Shown here: positions 1 to 12,009 of the stretch, piece after piece
Layout: every line of letters begins with the position of its first letter
Numbering within the stretch: position 1 is the first letter of the stretch
Source of the DNA: Eucommia ulmoides
Lineage: Eukaryota > Streptophyta > Magnoliopsida > Garryales > Eucommiaceae
Assembly: GCA_016647705.1 (NCBI GenBank)
Contig: CM028327.1
Location: forward strand, 8,875,726-8,939,725
DNA: 64,000 bases
Reading direction: 5' to 3'
Notes under the pieces: model-generated
What the model was told of the DNA's origin: nothing
Databases searched by the model: none
Seen by the model: only the letters and a program-made list of their open reading frames with translations
Translations under genes and position numbers: made by a program

Positions 1-429
1 ATTGATTTTGTATCGCTTTTGTTCCTTTTTTAATGAGGGTTAGCTTAATGTGTTGTTAAGTTTTAGGTGATCCCGTTATATCAATGTTATGACACTGATG
101 AATGTTCGCTTGATGTGTTGTTCATTTTAGGACATCTCATTACAGCGGCATTTGTGATGCATGTCTAACTAATGAACATTAACTGAGGTTCCAACTTAAA
201 ACCATATGATGCTCAGTGGAGTAACTCCTTTAATTTATGGAAAATTTGGTGAAAGATCTCATTTCATAAAATCATCACTCTGTGGGGTCCTGTAACAGTA
301 ATTTTTTAACATATGATATAATCCTTAGAAAATAGTTTTTTGAGTCTTGGGACATCTCGATAAAAAAAAAAATTATTTATATAGTGGCTTGGGAACTCTC
401 AGATGAGCGATGTGGGACAAAAATCTAAC
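1..429 (-). repeat. Possible LTR remnant at the left edge
   Basis: There is no gene here. Read on the minus strand, the sequence from 429 downward begins TGTTAGATTTTTGTCCCACA and holds a TATA-like CTATATAAAT. It is preceded (430-445) by a purine-rich run resembling a polypurine tract. That is the layout of a minus-strand 3' LTR. The far end is not identified and no second copy was found, so the boundary at base 1 is only the window edge. Confidence 0.35.
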
Positions 430-2636
430 ACCCGCCCTTGAGTGCAACTCCAAGTTTGCACAAATGATTTGACTACGAGAGAATTATGAGAAATGTGCAA
501 CTCACGGCTTGCACGGATGATTTGACTACGAGGGAATGAGAGACCCATAACATTGGCTCTCGAGCCGAATATCAGACTTACCCCACTTGATGGTTTACCT
601 CTTCAGGATGTCACCCTATATCGCCAACTGGTTGGAAGTCTTGTATACCTTACTGTCACTCGCCCTGACATTGCCTTTGCCGTTCATCAAGTCAGCCAAT
701 TCTTGTCCGCTCCTCGAACCACCCATTACTTGATTATTCTTCGCATTCTTAGGTATATCAAGGGTATATTATTTCATGGGCTTCATTTCTCAGCTCAGTC
801 TGCTCCCGTCTTACAAGCTTATTCTGATGTCGATTAGCCCAGAGATCCCACCGACAGGTGTTCAATCACTGGTTACTGTTTATTTTCTCTCATTTCTTGG
901 CATAGTAAGAAACAAATTGTAGTTGTTCGCTCCAGTACTGAAGCTAAATATCGTGTCATGGCTGATACAACTTCAGAACTTCTTTGGCTTCGATGGCTCC
1001 TCATAAGAAACAACCATGTATATCGAGAGTAGTCGTCCACAAAGATAACAAAGTAACGAAGGCCACCCATTGAGGCATGAGGAGAGGGCTCCCAAATATC
1101 AGAATGAATTAGATTAAATGGTGTAAGGAAAATAGACTGACTCTCTTTGAAAGGTAAAGTTGGTTGTTTGCAAGTTGGCAATGAATACATTTGAAGAACT
1201 TATGTTGAACTGAACCGAGCTGATCGCTAGAGATAAGAGATTGGAGTTGGTTAGATGAAGTGTGGCCTAAATGAGCATGCCAAAGTTGGGATGGTGAGAG
1301 AGACACTGGTGGTTGTGGAGATAAAGATGAGGAAGATGATAGTAGCAGTGGTTGAGTCAGTGATCCCAGCCTTAGAAAGGAGATCCAAGGCATATTTGGT
1401 CTGAGAGAGAAAATATCCATCAAAACCCAATGAGACTTCAAGGCCAAGAAAATAGGTGAGCACGTCAAGGTCTTTCATCTCGAATTGGCTGCTGAGAAAC
1501 TTTTTGAGTTCAGAAATACCGCATATATCATCTCCAGTGATAAACATATCATCCACGTACAGTAACAGAAGGATAATATTATTGACCATAAGTGAGAAAG
1601 CAGGGAAAAGATTTGTACTAGTACCAATTTTAGAAAAGATATGAAGGATGAATGAGGCCAAATCTGCAATAGACATGGTGACAGTAGAGGAGGTAGGGTC
1701 TGAACCCTCTTTGGCATTGAAAAATAGCGAAGAACCCATAGACATCATTGTTGAATCTGGAGAAGCTGTTGTCACTGATGGATTTAGAATGCCTATCCAT
1801 GAACCGGTATGAAATCTCTAAGAACTGGGCGAAAAAAAGGTGAACCGACGTAGAAACCACACAAATATAAAATAAAGTATAATCTGTGAGTCTTAAACCA
1901 CAAAACGGAGGCCGAAAACAGAATCAGAACATCGAAAAATCCCAGAAATCGATCCAACTTTGCAAAAAAACGGTTTAAAAATCCCTGAACCAGTCTAAAG
2001 ACCTTTTTGTGTTGAACCGACGACGTGGCAAGGGGCTGATGCAGGAGCTGATGTGGCAAGAATGAAAGCTAACGCAACAAAAATCAAAGCTGACGTGACG
2101 TTGACTGGGATGCTGACGTGGCAATGACGTGGAACTAAGTCAACACTGATGTGGCACTGGTCAGAGTTGACTGGGTATTGACTGGATGCTGACGTGGCTC
2201 TGGTTGTTATGCATGTAAGTAGATCTGACGAGCCACGGTTAGGAGGCGCGTGAGAGTGCGTGAGATGTCTGATGGGGCTTATTTTTACGTCGTTGGAATC
2301 TGCTCGTCGAGACAGTTCCGATGGTATATCGTAAGGTGGATTTGGAGCCTTGGTGGAGGCGGTAGAGCCCAAAATTCGAGACGGCGAAGGGTGGTGGCGT
2401 TGCTAGCTGTTGGAGGCACGTGAGGACGTGTTTGGACTCTGGTGGCGGTGATTTTGATGGTGTTGTATTTGTCTTTGCAAGATGAATACGGTGGTATGAT
2501 TGTTGTTGATACTGGAGTAGAGATGAAGCCTACAGTAGCGACGAAAGTCTCAGGAGAATAAGAGCGGCGGCGGCAGCGTTAGGATTGCAGAAATTTTATT
2601 GAGAACAAGTCCAGAAAATATTTGATCTTGATACCA
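430..2636 (-). mobile_element. Degraded Ty1/Copia retrotransposon, internal parts (fossil)
   Basis: Recognisable Copia pieces are a reverse-transcriptase segment with the YVDD catalytic motif (minus, about 1340-1660), a GAG-pre-integrase/integrase segment (minus, about 1020-1330) and an RT-end/RNase H segment (plus, about 553-1000). A primer-binding site of the initiator-Met tRNA type lies at 2623-2636, directly inside the right-hand LTR, so the main orientation is minus. The order of the parts is not the family's gag-protease-integrase-RT-RNase H order, and one part is inverted. The copy is therefore rearranged as well as multiply broken. It is an old fossil. Confidence 0.8.
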
Positions 2637-2830
2637 TGTTAAGATAATTGAGAAGTAGGAGAAGAATCATGAATTGATATTATGAAAAGTGATATAGCTG
2701 TAATACAATGATATACACATATTTATAAGGGAAGTGGGGGCTAGGGTTTTGCTAAACATTAACAACATTATTTGGCATATCTAACTAAACATTAACTGCA
2801 TTATTTGCTAGCAAATGTCAATATCAAATT
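2637..2830 (-). repeat. 5' LTR of the degraded Copia element
   Basis: It starts TGTTAAGATAATTG next to the primer-binding site and matches the LTRs of the small Copia fossil at 54663-56033 over its first part, so the two are the same family. The outer end (about 2790-2830) is blurred. No matching LTR was found at the left side. Confidence 0.6.
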
Positions 2831-2854
2831 TATTTGTTTTTTGTTAGGTGTTTT

Positions 2855-5168
2855 TGACACGCCCCGTTTTTCTGAATATTAAATAATAATAATGCTTAAG
2901 GAGAGAGATTTTTTAAAGCACCGGTTTTCTCAAACAATATACTTAGGTCATTTTAAAAATAAGGAGTCACTACCTAACATTGAGGTTAAATGGTATGTCA
3001 GGTCACCGAATTTTTAGAAAATAATTTAAAAGGCCTAAGTAAAAATTGACTTCAAAATAAACACGATCGAACCAAAGATTCATTTTAAAGGCTCGGGGGT
3101 CGGTTACGTTCGGGGGAGGTGTTAGGCACCCCCCAAGACGCCCATCCGGAAACAGAACCTTATGTCCAATTAGTTTAGTTCGGGTGTTTTATTTTATTTT
3201 GAAATCATTCCCTTCTTATAAAATCTTTTTGGTATTTTCACAACTAAAATGAGATAAGTTTTTGGATTTTTAGGAATGTTTTCCCGATATAACCTCTTAT
3301 CGAATATTAAAGATTTAATAAGGATGGACCCAGAGGGTTTTATATATGTTTCCGAGAGATTCCGTTAATTTAAATGGGCAAACTAAAATAAGATGCAAAA
3401 CTAACTTCTAAATTAATTTTTTTTTATTTTTATGCAAAAGTGACTAACAAGGAACTAAAATATTTAATTTAAATATGTCGATGCAAACTGATATGAATAC
3501 GGGAATAAAATTGGGAACACTACATGAATTAACGTGATTATACGTGACAATGATTTAATCAAAAAAATATAAGTGGTGCACATGTCAGGACTAAATAAAA
3601 AATAGCGTGAATTATGAAAATAATAAAATAAAAAATAAAAATATAAGTGATGAAAGTGTCCTAAATATGCCGTTTAAATGATACAAAAAATAAATATGCT
3701 AAACGAATGAAAAATATTTATCTTAAGTTAGCCCGATTAATTTAAAGAAATTCCTATTTGAAATTTCTTCAAATTCTATGAATATGAGAATTGAGGGAAG
3801 ATTCGCGGAAACAATTTTGTTGGAATTAATCTTTCCAAAACTTAAACGAAATCCTACGAGAAATTCACCGAGGGAAGAGTTTTTCTAAAATCATTCATTT
3901 CTAAATTCCACTCGAGTCGGGGAATGAAAACGAGGCTACGGAAAACTCTCCCACGATTTATCGAATTGTCGAATTCACCTTAATGTTCGCAAAGATTAAT
4001 TTCTACAAATAAAATATTTATGAATTTTATTTTATTTTTTTGATTTTTTGATTTTTTAGGGTTTTGATAATGAGGATAAAAATAAATAAAGAAAATACAA
4101 AACAGTAAACAACGAAAACATCCTTCTAGCGATCGGGGATTAGGTTTAAGCACAAGAAACCCACCCCGACGTTTTCATCGGATCATCGGACGACTTTATT
4201 TTTTTGTGTTTTTCTTTATGAATTTGTAAACAAAATAAAAATGCAGAAAGTAAAAATATAGCGTTATGGTATCCTCGTCTAAACGCTCAAAGGTTCAAAT
4301 TGGAGAACCTCATCCTGGCGTTTTATCGAATCATCGGACAAAAAAGAAAGAAGAAAAACAAACCTGTGAGAATTTAAATTATTAGAAATAAAAGAAATAA
4401 TGTAAAAGAAGAAAGTAAGAAAACATACTTGCTCTTGGCCAATATTCCTATCGCTTGGATTTTTCCCTAGCTAACAGCTACCAAAAAAAACTCACACTGA
4501 GAATCCCTCTCAAAGAGGTTTTTCTCTTGATTCTTGGATGCATGGAATGGGAGGAGGAATGCCCTATTTATAGGGGATGAAAGGGGGCCCCAAAGTTGGG
4601 CCTGGCCGCCCAAGCCCGGTCCGAATTGGACTAGGGAGGGGTAAAATAGTAAAAATGCATAAGAAGAGAAAATTCCAGACCAAGGGCGGACACGTGGCAG
4701 GAGGGGAGAGGCCAAACCTTTTTATGTTATATTTTTTTTTTCTCTCTCTCTTTCTCTCTCTCATGTGTGCACTGCCGAAATGGGGGCCCACCTTTGACTT
4801 TTTCTCTTTCTCTGGTGCTGCGCAGGTAGTGGGGCAAGCGGGCCCCACTGTCGCCTTTCTCTCTCCTCTCACTCTCTCTCTTTCTCTTTCTCACTAATCT
4901 CTCCCTCTCTCCTCTCTCTCTCGGTTTGGACCCAAAGAAGGGGTCCCACCCCTTTTCTCCCATTTCATTTTACTCCTCTCATTTTGCACTCTTTCAATTT
5001 CAAACCCCACTTCTTTTCTTCTTCCAATTTCCCCCATTTTCTTTATTTCATTTTTCTTTTCTCCCTTTTTTTTTTTTTTTTTGAACAAATGAAATAAAAC
5101 AAATTCCGCTATAAAATGACGCATGATTATTTTTATTTTTGCGGGACGGTCAAAATGTCGTGTCTACA
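2855..5168 (-). repeat. Solo LTR, 2.3 kb, probably Ty3/Gypsy (Tat/Ogre-like)
   Basis: A 2314-bp block runs TGACAC...TCTACA and is flanked on both sides by GTTTT (2850-2854 and 5169-5173), a perfect 5-bp target duplication. On the minus strand it begins TGTAGACACGACATTTTGAC and has a TATA box (CCCTATAAATAGGG, about 4562-4575), as expected of a promoter-bearing LTR in that direction. No internal coding domain is present, so it is a solo LTR left by recombination. Assignment to the Tat/Ogre group rests on LTR length and end sequence only. The interior has purine- and CT-rich runs around 4730-5080. Confidence 0.75.
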
Positions 5169-5227
5169 GTTTTCATTACATGATGTTGGTGATTTTTATT
5201 TATTTTTTCATTCATATCATTAATGTA

Positions 5228-6188
5228 GGCCTCGTTTGGTAACCATTTCCATCCTATAAATTCTCATCCCATTCTTAGATTTTTTAGATTTTTGTTTGGG
5301 AATAGCGTTTGGTAACCATTCCCATTTTTTTGTTTCCATTCACATCTCATTCTAAAATAGGAATTGTGCCAATTTTTTCTAAAGATTTGAGAAACAAAAA
5401 AAAAAATTGTGCCCAAGATTTCCCATTCTATTTCCATGGCCAAAAAGGACACGTTCGGTATTTTGGGATTTGTTAGTGAGTCCGCACTTCAAACTTTGGA
5501 AGCCTCTTTCTTTCTTTCTTTTTTCTTATTCGCTCTTCGCGTTTGGTTCTTCTGCGTCATCTTCGATTTATTCTTATTTGTTCTTCTTTAGCAATGGCGT
5601 CTGCTTCGTGTTCGTCCATATGCTTCTTTCACGTCGTCTTCGTCTTCGTCTTCGTTCATATGCATCAATTACGTCGTCTTCTTCATCTGCATCAAAATCG
5701 TTTCGATTTCGATTTCGATTCGAAATCGAAACCCGATTTTAGTTTCGATTTGATTTTCGAATCGAAACCCTAATACTAATACGAAATTCGATTTTGATTT
5801 CGAATTTGTTTATGGATTTGTGATTGTTGTTCCAGCTTCGAGGAAGAGACGATGTCATGCTTGGAATTTGTTATTGGATTTGTGATTTCCTGTTTCGAAT
5901 TGATTTTTGAATCGAAACCCTAATAGGAAATTCGATTTTGATTTTCGAATTTGTTCGAATATGTTCTTCAATTTCTTCGAATTTATTCTTGAATTTGTGG
6001 TTTAGGGTTTGTTCTTGATTTCTAAGAACGGAAATAGTTACCGAAGGCAATTTTGTTCCCAAAACAAAAAAAATTGTCGTTACCAAATGCGATTCTGCTC
6101 CTAATAAGGAAATAAAATTCTCATCCCATCTTATCTCATTACCATCCCACTACATGGGATGGGAACGAAAATGGTTACCAAACAGGTC
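5228..6188. mobile_element. Terminal-inverted-repeat element (non-autonomous DNA transposon)
   Basis: The left end GGCCTCGTTTGGTAACCA and the right end, read in reverse complement as GACCTGTTTGGTAACCA, form terminal inverted repeats about 960 bp apart. Both sub-ends continue into related ATTCTCATCCC-type sequence. The interior is rich in CGTCTTCGT and TTCGATTTCGA repeats and has no transposase domain. No convincing target duplication is visible, so the superfamily is uncertain; hAT-like or Harbinger-like are both possible. Confidence 0.65.
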
Positions 6189-7071
6189 ATTTTTTTTGCA
6201 AAAGTCAAAGTTAGCTTACTATTTTTTTATAGGGGCATTTGGTGGGAGATACCTTATTTCATCCTTAATTTTAAAAAAGTCCTAGAGGCGGAAAAAACTT
6301 TTATTTTAGTCCCGCCTATTTTAAAAAGGTAGAAGTCTTGCACACACGCGATTACATGTAATAACTTTGTGTGTAAAATTTTGTTACGTGTTACAAATAT
6401 TGCTATATTTTATAACATGTAACAACTATGTGTGTAAACTTTGCGTATAATTAGTAACATGTAACTAATATTAAGCTAATTTACGTGTCCAATATTTGTT
6501 AAATGTCACAAATATTATATAGATATATGTAATTGTAACATATAACTAATATTATATAAGTACATGTAACAAAAAATATACAAATATATGTATAAAATAA
6601 CAATTATTAAATTGTAATTAATATTTGTTACATGTAACTAATATTCATCATTAAACGAATTCATCACCAAGTTCTCCCTACAATCCTCCTATAATCCCTA
6701 TAATACGGGATTAAAACTTAAGTGAAATCCAACTTAAGGAACTATATATAAACTTAATAATAAAAAATGACTAATTGAAGATTAAATCCTAAAAATAGGA
6801 CTAATCGCCGATTATCCTTTTTTTATATGTAATTAGTAAGGGTGTTTTATGGGCCAAACTAGGGCAAGTTTGGGTTAGGTCCAACCTAATAGGTTACAAG
6901 AATTTATAGGGCCCGGCCGAACATCGTTCTATTCCATTGCCCAAACCTGTCTATTCTAAAATGCATAAAACCTAAGCACGACCCTAGGTCCAGCCCACCC
7001 CTATATATATTTTTATATAATCAATAAATATTTTTTAAAAATAAATTATATATAATCTTTTAAAAAACATC
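6189..7071. other. AT-rich gap downstream of the PPR gene
   Basis: There is no coding signal. Variants of TAACATGTAAC recur about eight times between 6350 and 6660. The stretch 6838-6999 begins AGGGTG and ends CACCCCT around GGGCC-rich sequence, as in some hAT-type MITEs, but the ends match poorly. The 3' UTR of the PPR gene must lie in the right part. Confidence 0.4.
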
Positions 7072-8925
7072 TCATTCCACAAAACATGGATTTTTCATTT
7101 CACATTCAAGAAAATACAATATCCCACACAACTTTTCCATAAACGGGCCTGAAGCCCGGCCTGCCACAAAAACTTTCACCTCATTTCTCACCTCGATCCA
7201 ACTACACCCCGCCGTTTTCTTCACCCCTTTCTTTGCCATCTCTTCCCTAACATCCTCTGCCTCCCTCCACCGCCCGCTCCCACAATACAAATTCGACAAC
7301 ACCACATACCTCATCTCGGTCGGAAGCCCGAATTGACCCAACTCCTCCCCCATTCTCACATCACCATGGGCCAAACACCACCCCAAAACGCCCTCAAATG
7401 GGCTTACATCGCCACCCATATGCTTATCCACTGCCAGACTGAGATCTTTTGCCTCTTCCAAATACCCGCCTCGGCCAATCATATTTACCACACAGGTAGT
7501 GTGATCAAATCCAGGCGAAAGCCTGTACACTGAACTCATCGATTCAAATAAAGCCCGACCCGTTTCAATAAGTCCAGAGTGGTTACAAGCCATTAGCAAC
7601 CCTATGAAGGTACCGCCATCCGGTTTCACCCCAAACACCACCATTTTTCCATGAATCGCCAAAGCCAGTTTAGCACGTCCGTGCAAAGCAAATGCAAACA
7701 ACATCGTGTTCCAAGAGACTATGTCTTTCTCCACGACATCATCGAAAGCCCGAACTGAACCCTCTATATCCCCGCATTTTGCATACATGTTGATCAAACT
7801 ATTTCCAACGTATTGGCGAGTGACGAAACCTAGTGCAAACGCTAGGGCGTGGACCGCACTGCCAAACCCAAGTGCCCCTAGCCAAGAACATGCGTTCAGA
7901 ACCGAACCAAACACGAAATTGTCTGGTCTAAGCCCGGTGCTGATCATCTCAGTGAAGTAACTTATAGCCTCTTTTGTAAGCCCGTTTCGAGCAAAACCCG
8001 TGATTACAGAAGTCCACGAAACAATGTTTTTGTTTGGCGCCAAGGAAAATGCAACAAGCGCTTTCTCAACGTCGCCTATTTTCATATAGGCGTCAATCAT
8101 AACGTTCCATGAAATACGATTTGTAGCTCCATTGATGGAGTTCAATGCCTTCAAAATGTCGCTTTCATCGCTCAATCTAGTGTAGAAGCTAAGAATTGAG
8201 TTGTTTGACTCCATTGATGAGCTCCAACCGGTTTTTATAACAAGGGATTGGATCGAGCAACCTTGATGAAATTGTCTTGTATCGGTGCAAACACTCATTA
8301 TAGCACTTAATGTCCATTGATCCGGCTTGATTTCGTTTTCGAGCATGTTCTTGAACAAATCAAAGCATGATTTGATTTCACCGAGGTGTGCATAGCCTGA
8401 AATCATGGTGTTCCAGGCAATATCTACCCTTTGGGGCATTTCATCGAACACCTGGTGTGCGTTTTCGAATGAATTTGAATTCACATATGCAAACAGCAAT
8501 GAACACCATGAGATTTCGTTCTTGAATTCAATCTCTTCGAACACTGTTTCGGCATCGGAGGGGATGAAGCACTTACCGTACATGTCGATCAACGAGTTTT
8601 TCACCGGCGACGAGGAGTTGTGACAGGAGACAAGAGCTAGCGCGTGAAGCTTTTGGCCACAGCGGAGATCGGTTGAGCCTGCGCACGCAGTTATGGATGC
8701 GGTGAATGAGAAATGATCGGGCTTCGTGTCAGTGAATCTCATGAGATGGAACAGATAAATAGCTTCGTTGTAGATACCCAGATGGGAATAGCCGGAGATC
8801 ATGGCGTTCCAGGTGACGGTGTCTCTGTGAGACATCTCGTCGAACAGTTGACGGGCGGCGGCGATTCGACCTGATCTGGCGAGAGCCGTTAGCTTTGACG
8901 TGATCTGGATCAAATGTGAACGCAT
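7072..8925 (-). CDS. Pentatricopeptide repeat protein, PLS class with E domain (At2g36980-like)
   Basis: An intronless gene of 617 codons. It encodes an RNA-binding PPR protein of the plant PLS subclass; these act in mitochondria or chloroplasts, commonly in RNA editing or processing. Repeats run through most of the protein, with typical motifs such as VTWNAMISGYSHLG near the start, ISWNVMIDAYMKIG in the middle and VSWNTMLFAFALHG later. The C-terminus carries an E/E+ region (YVVLSNLYCGSGRWREAEDV, then AGCSWIEV) but no DYW deaminase domain, so any editing role would need a partner. Length and sequence resemble my memory of Arabidopsis At2g36980 (about 625 aa, annotated mitochondrial), including the start MRSHLIQITSKLTALARSG. 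The ATG at 8925 was chosen because the frame upstream has only a TTG at 8946. Another ATG at 8959 is in a different frame and overlaps the start. Confidence 0.93.
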   Translation of the reverse strand: MRSHLIQITSKLTALARSGRIAAARQLFDEMSHRDTVTWNAMISGYSHLGIYNEAIYLFHLMRFTDTKPDHFSFTASITACAGSTDLRCGQKLHALALVSCHNSSSPVKNSLIDMYGKCFIPSDAETVFEEIEFKNEISWCSLLFAYVNSNSFENAHQVFDEMPQRVDIAWNTMISGYAHLGEIKSCFDLFKNMLENEIKPDQWTLSAIMSVCTDTRQFHQGCSIQSLVIKTGWSSSMESNNSILSFYTRLSDESDILKALNSINGATNRISWNVMIDAYMKIGDVEKALVAFSLAPNKNIVSWTSVITGFARNGLTKEAISYFTEMISTGLRPDNFVFGSVLNACSWLGALGFGSAVHALAFALGFVTRQYVGNSLINMYAKCGDIEGSVRAFDDVVEKDIVSWNTMLFAFALHGRAKLALAIHGKMVVFGVKPDGGTFIGLLMACNHSGLIETGRALFESMSSVYRLSPGFDHTTCVVNMIGRGGYLEEAKDLSLAVDKHMGGDVSPFEGVLGWCLAHGDVRMGEELGQFGLPTEMRYVVLSNLYCGSGRWREAEDVREEMAKKGVKKTAGCSWIEVRNEVKVFVAGRASGPFMEKLCGILYFLECEMKNPCFVE

Positions 8926-9756
8926 TAAATTTACAAGAAGATTCAAACAAACCCATCAATCGCCGAGAATGATTTTAAGAATTCCGATCTTAATCGTTAT
9001 GCGAGAAGATGGTCACACCCCGCCATGGCGCCACCATTTAACATTTTCACTATGAATTTTTTGGTGAAATATTATACTTTTTACCCTCAAAGTTTGGAGT
9101 GAGTGTTTAATTGGTCCTTATACAGTTTGAAACAAATCACATTTGAAATTTGAAGTTTGGGTTCAGAGTCAATTTAGCCCAATTATTAACACTCTGTTAA
9201 AATTCAGACCAAAATGATGGGATATCGTAGAGTTAAGATGTCATCAATGGAGCTCCAACACCTAAAATATAATTCATTTTTAATAGAAAAGTGTATTTTT
9301 TATCCTTAAAATTTGTGGTGGATATCTAATCGGTCCCTGTAATTTGAAAAACAGTGAATTTTACCATAAGATATGGAATTGTTGTTGATTTAGTCCAATT
9401 GTTAATTGTCTACTAAGATATAGACGAAAAGGTGCACGTGCAAAACAAGTGTGATTAAGTTTGTCATTCTAATTAATCTCGGAGGGACATTTAGATATTT
9501 TAAAATAAATTTGATAGTATAAAATATAGTTTTTATTTTCTTCTAAAGTTTTGTGCACCTCTCATTTTTAAGTTTTGAAGTTACCAGAAATTCCTAGCAC
9601 GTGTAACAGCTTCACACATGTTAAAAATCTCTTTCTCTTCCTTTAATACCTGCAAAAACCGCGAGTTCTAATATGGTGTTAGTCAAAGAATCCCCGACGT
9701 GAGAATAAGTTAATCTGGTAATGAAAGAGATTAGTACGCAAATTGAACGTGAAAAA
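8926..9756. other. Upstream region of the PPR gene
   Basis: No coding sequence is recognised. It holds the presumed promoter and 5' UTR (minus strand) and, further out (about 9060-9550), AT-rich sequence with phrases of the low-copy TTTACCC/TTTGGTCC type seen elsewhere in the window. No clear TATA element was assigned. Confidence 0.4.
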
Positions 9757-10840
9757 TGTAACGACCCGGTTTCCTAGGGCCATTACGCGGTTTCTCCCTA
9801 AGGAGAATGTATACTAAAATCGAGCGACCAATATTTCATTTCCTTCATCTAGGAATTTCTACAACGTGACGTGACCAATATTTCTTTTCTATACAATCGG
9901 ATAAAATTTACAATACGATGATAATAATTATACTTAATTTATCACGTCAGTTTTTACAATGGTAAATATTAACTACAATTATTATAAGTAGAAATTCAAA
10001 TAAAATTCTCATCGCCGTCTCGTTTTCACCAGTCCTGCAATCAAAACTGTGAGGTTGTGAGCCAAAACTCAGTAGAGCTCCGACCCATACATGCATTTAA
10101 TTGATACGACAAATAAAACATCTTGGCATGATTTCCACATAATTTTCATATAATCATAATTATTTCATGAAATGTAACAGTTAAAATTCAACAACAATTT
10201 TAACATAAATTACACAATAAGAAAAATAAATACATATATTAAAAAAGTTAGAAATTTTACCTGAAATCCGAAGTCAGAATTTGAACCGAAAGCATATATG
10301 TTTTTTTTTTCTCGTCCCAGCATTCTCGCCAAAAACAACCCTCCAAAACCTTATATATGATATCTCTCTTAAATAAACTGATCAACCATTCTTCTTCTTC
10401 TTCTTCTTCTTCTTATAATATATATATAAGTGTCATATATATATGACATTTAAACATATATACTTGTGATGTCTTCTTTAATAAGAAGACAACACATTAA
10501 GCATATATATATATTTTTTAATTATTTATACAAATATCCCAAAACTCTTAAAAATAAATTTTAAATAACACAATAGTTCCAAAACAATTAAAAGTCAATT
10601 TAAAATTAACATTTAACCCCAAAAAATTTCAAGTATTATTTATACCAGAAATTTATGAAACAATTCCAAAAATATCAAACTTATATAAAATAATATTTTT
10701 CAAAAATATAAATTTAACATTAAATTTCAAAAATTATCAAATCTGTATTTGTATCGCAAATTCACAAAACCGTCCTCCAAAAATATTAAACTTACATAAA
10801 GTAATAATTTTTCATAAATATACATTTTCGGGATATTACA
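9757..10840. repeat. Solo LTR, 1.1 kb
   Basis: A 1084-bp block runs from TGTAACGACCCGG to CGGGATATTACA, TG...CA ends typical of plant Ty3/Gypsy LTRs. AAAAA lies on both flanks (9752-9756 and 10841-10845), consistent with a 5-bp target duplication although low in complexity. A CTT trinucleotide run lies at about 10389-10414 and TATA-rich stretches follow. There are no internal domains. The strand is undecided because both ends look like known LTR starts. Confidence 0.65.
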
Positions 10841-11370
10841 AAAAATACAAGTGATACCTGCCCTTTATATAGGCTTGGGGATATTCAACCGTTTCAATAG
10901 AGAGGTTGTTTGTTACGTGATACGCTTCTAACCGCTTAGAAGATAACCAATATCTCCTTTATCGTAGAAGAGATCTATGTAACGTTCCCCGTTAATCATG
11001 GGTTATTACAGTCAATGTGGTTTATAATGCTCTTCAAGTGTAGGGGAAACAGCCACGACAGGTTGATCGTTACTCTTTGGTCCTTAACACTATGAGCTCT
11101 AATCTACCCACTAATGGGCCTTTTTGTGAGGCCATTTGTCTTACATAGAATACTGTCGAAGACCCTCTCCCATTGGGCTTATTATTCTTTGACCCAAATA
11201 ACCCATTGGGTCTGTTTGTTTTGGATTGGATTTCTGACCTGATCTGACTCATTTAAGGCCCCATGTATATATCAGTTATGAGCGGGAGTTTTCCGATATC
11301 AAGTTTCACCAAAATTTCACTTTATCCCTTATTCTTTCAATTTGAACACATTGAACCTTGAAGTATTCTA
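10841..11370. other. Gap between two solo LTRs
   Basis: Non-coding, moderately AT-rich. A short open frame on the minus strand (11070-11252) has no recognisable domain and is not called. I see nothing further here. Confidence 0.35.
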
Positions 11371-12009
11371 TGTCACACCCCACCCCAGACACCCGTCCCT
11401 GTGGGGCCGGCGTGATGTCGACACGCTCTCACCTGAATGACAATCACTATAGACGACAACATACACACATACATATATATTCACAAAAGTCAACCAAATA
11501 TATATACATTTTCTACTCGGGGACACTCTTGTTCCTACAAAAATAATTTCAATAACAACTAAAATACAAAACCCAAAACCTCTCATTGGATTCGTCTCAA
11601 GTAATACCCCCAAGAGACTCATTCCCTATCGCACCTCCGAATCCGACCTATTGCCAGTAGGGGACAAACGCCTATCTATAGCACCTGCGAGTGTACTGCT
11701 TTCTTAGTAAAAAATATTTTTAATGGATCAAGCGTAAGTATACAAACATCACATATCTAATAAAAATTACCATAATATAAGTATCTCACTATAATATAAA
11801 CAATGAAAATAAAGCAATATATAAGTTCCATTCAAATCCATCCAGTATAACATAATACCAATCACCATATATAATAAATCACCAAAGATAAGTAAAACAC
11901 CACATCTCAAAACACCACACCACTCACTGGCTAGCTATAGTGATCGTTTAACCTCACAATCGGGAGTTACAACGATACCGTAACATCCGTAGGAATGCCG
12001 TCTTACGAA

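Noticed and set aside
4564-4963. Open frames on both strands around 4.6-4.9 kb
   Set aside because: Overlapping frames in purine/pyrimidine-biased LTR sequence, without a protein family.
5407-5773. Three overlapping open frames with Ser/Phe/Arg-rich products
   Set aside because: They come from repeated TTC/CGT sequence inside a TIR element, with no domain.
5228-6188. 8-bp or 3-bp target duplication for this TIR element
   Set aside because: The flanks (TTAATGTA and ATTTTTTT) do not match at either size.
8926-8946. Longer start of the PPR protein at 8946
   Set aside because: The codon at 8946 is TTG. The ATG at 8925 gives a start that matches the remembered orthologue.
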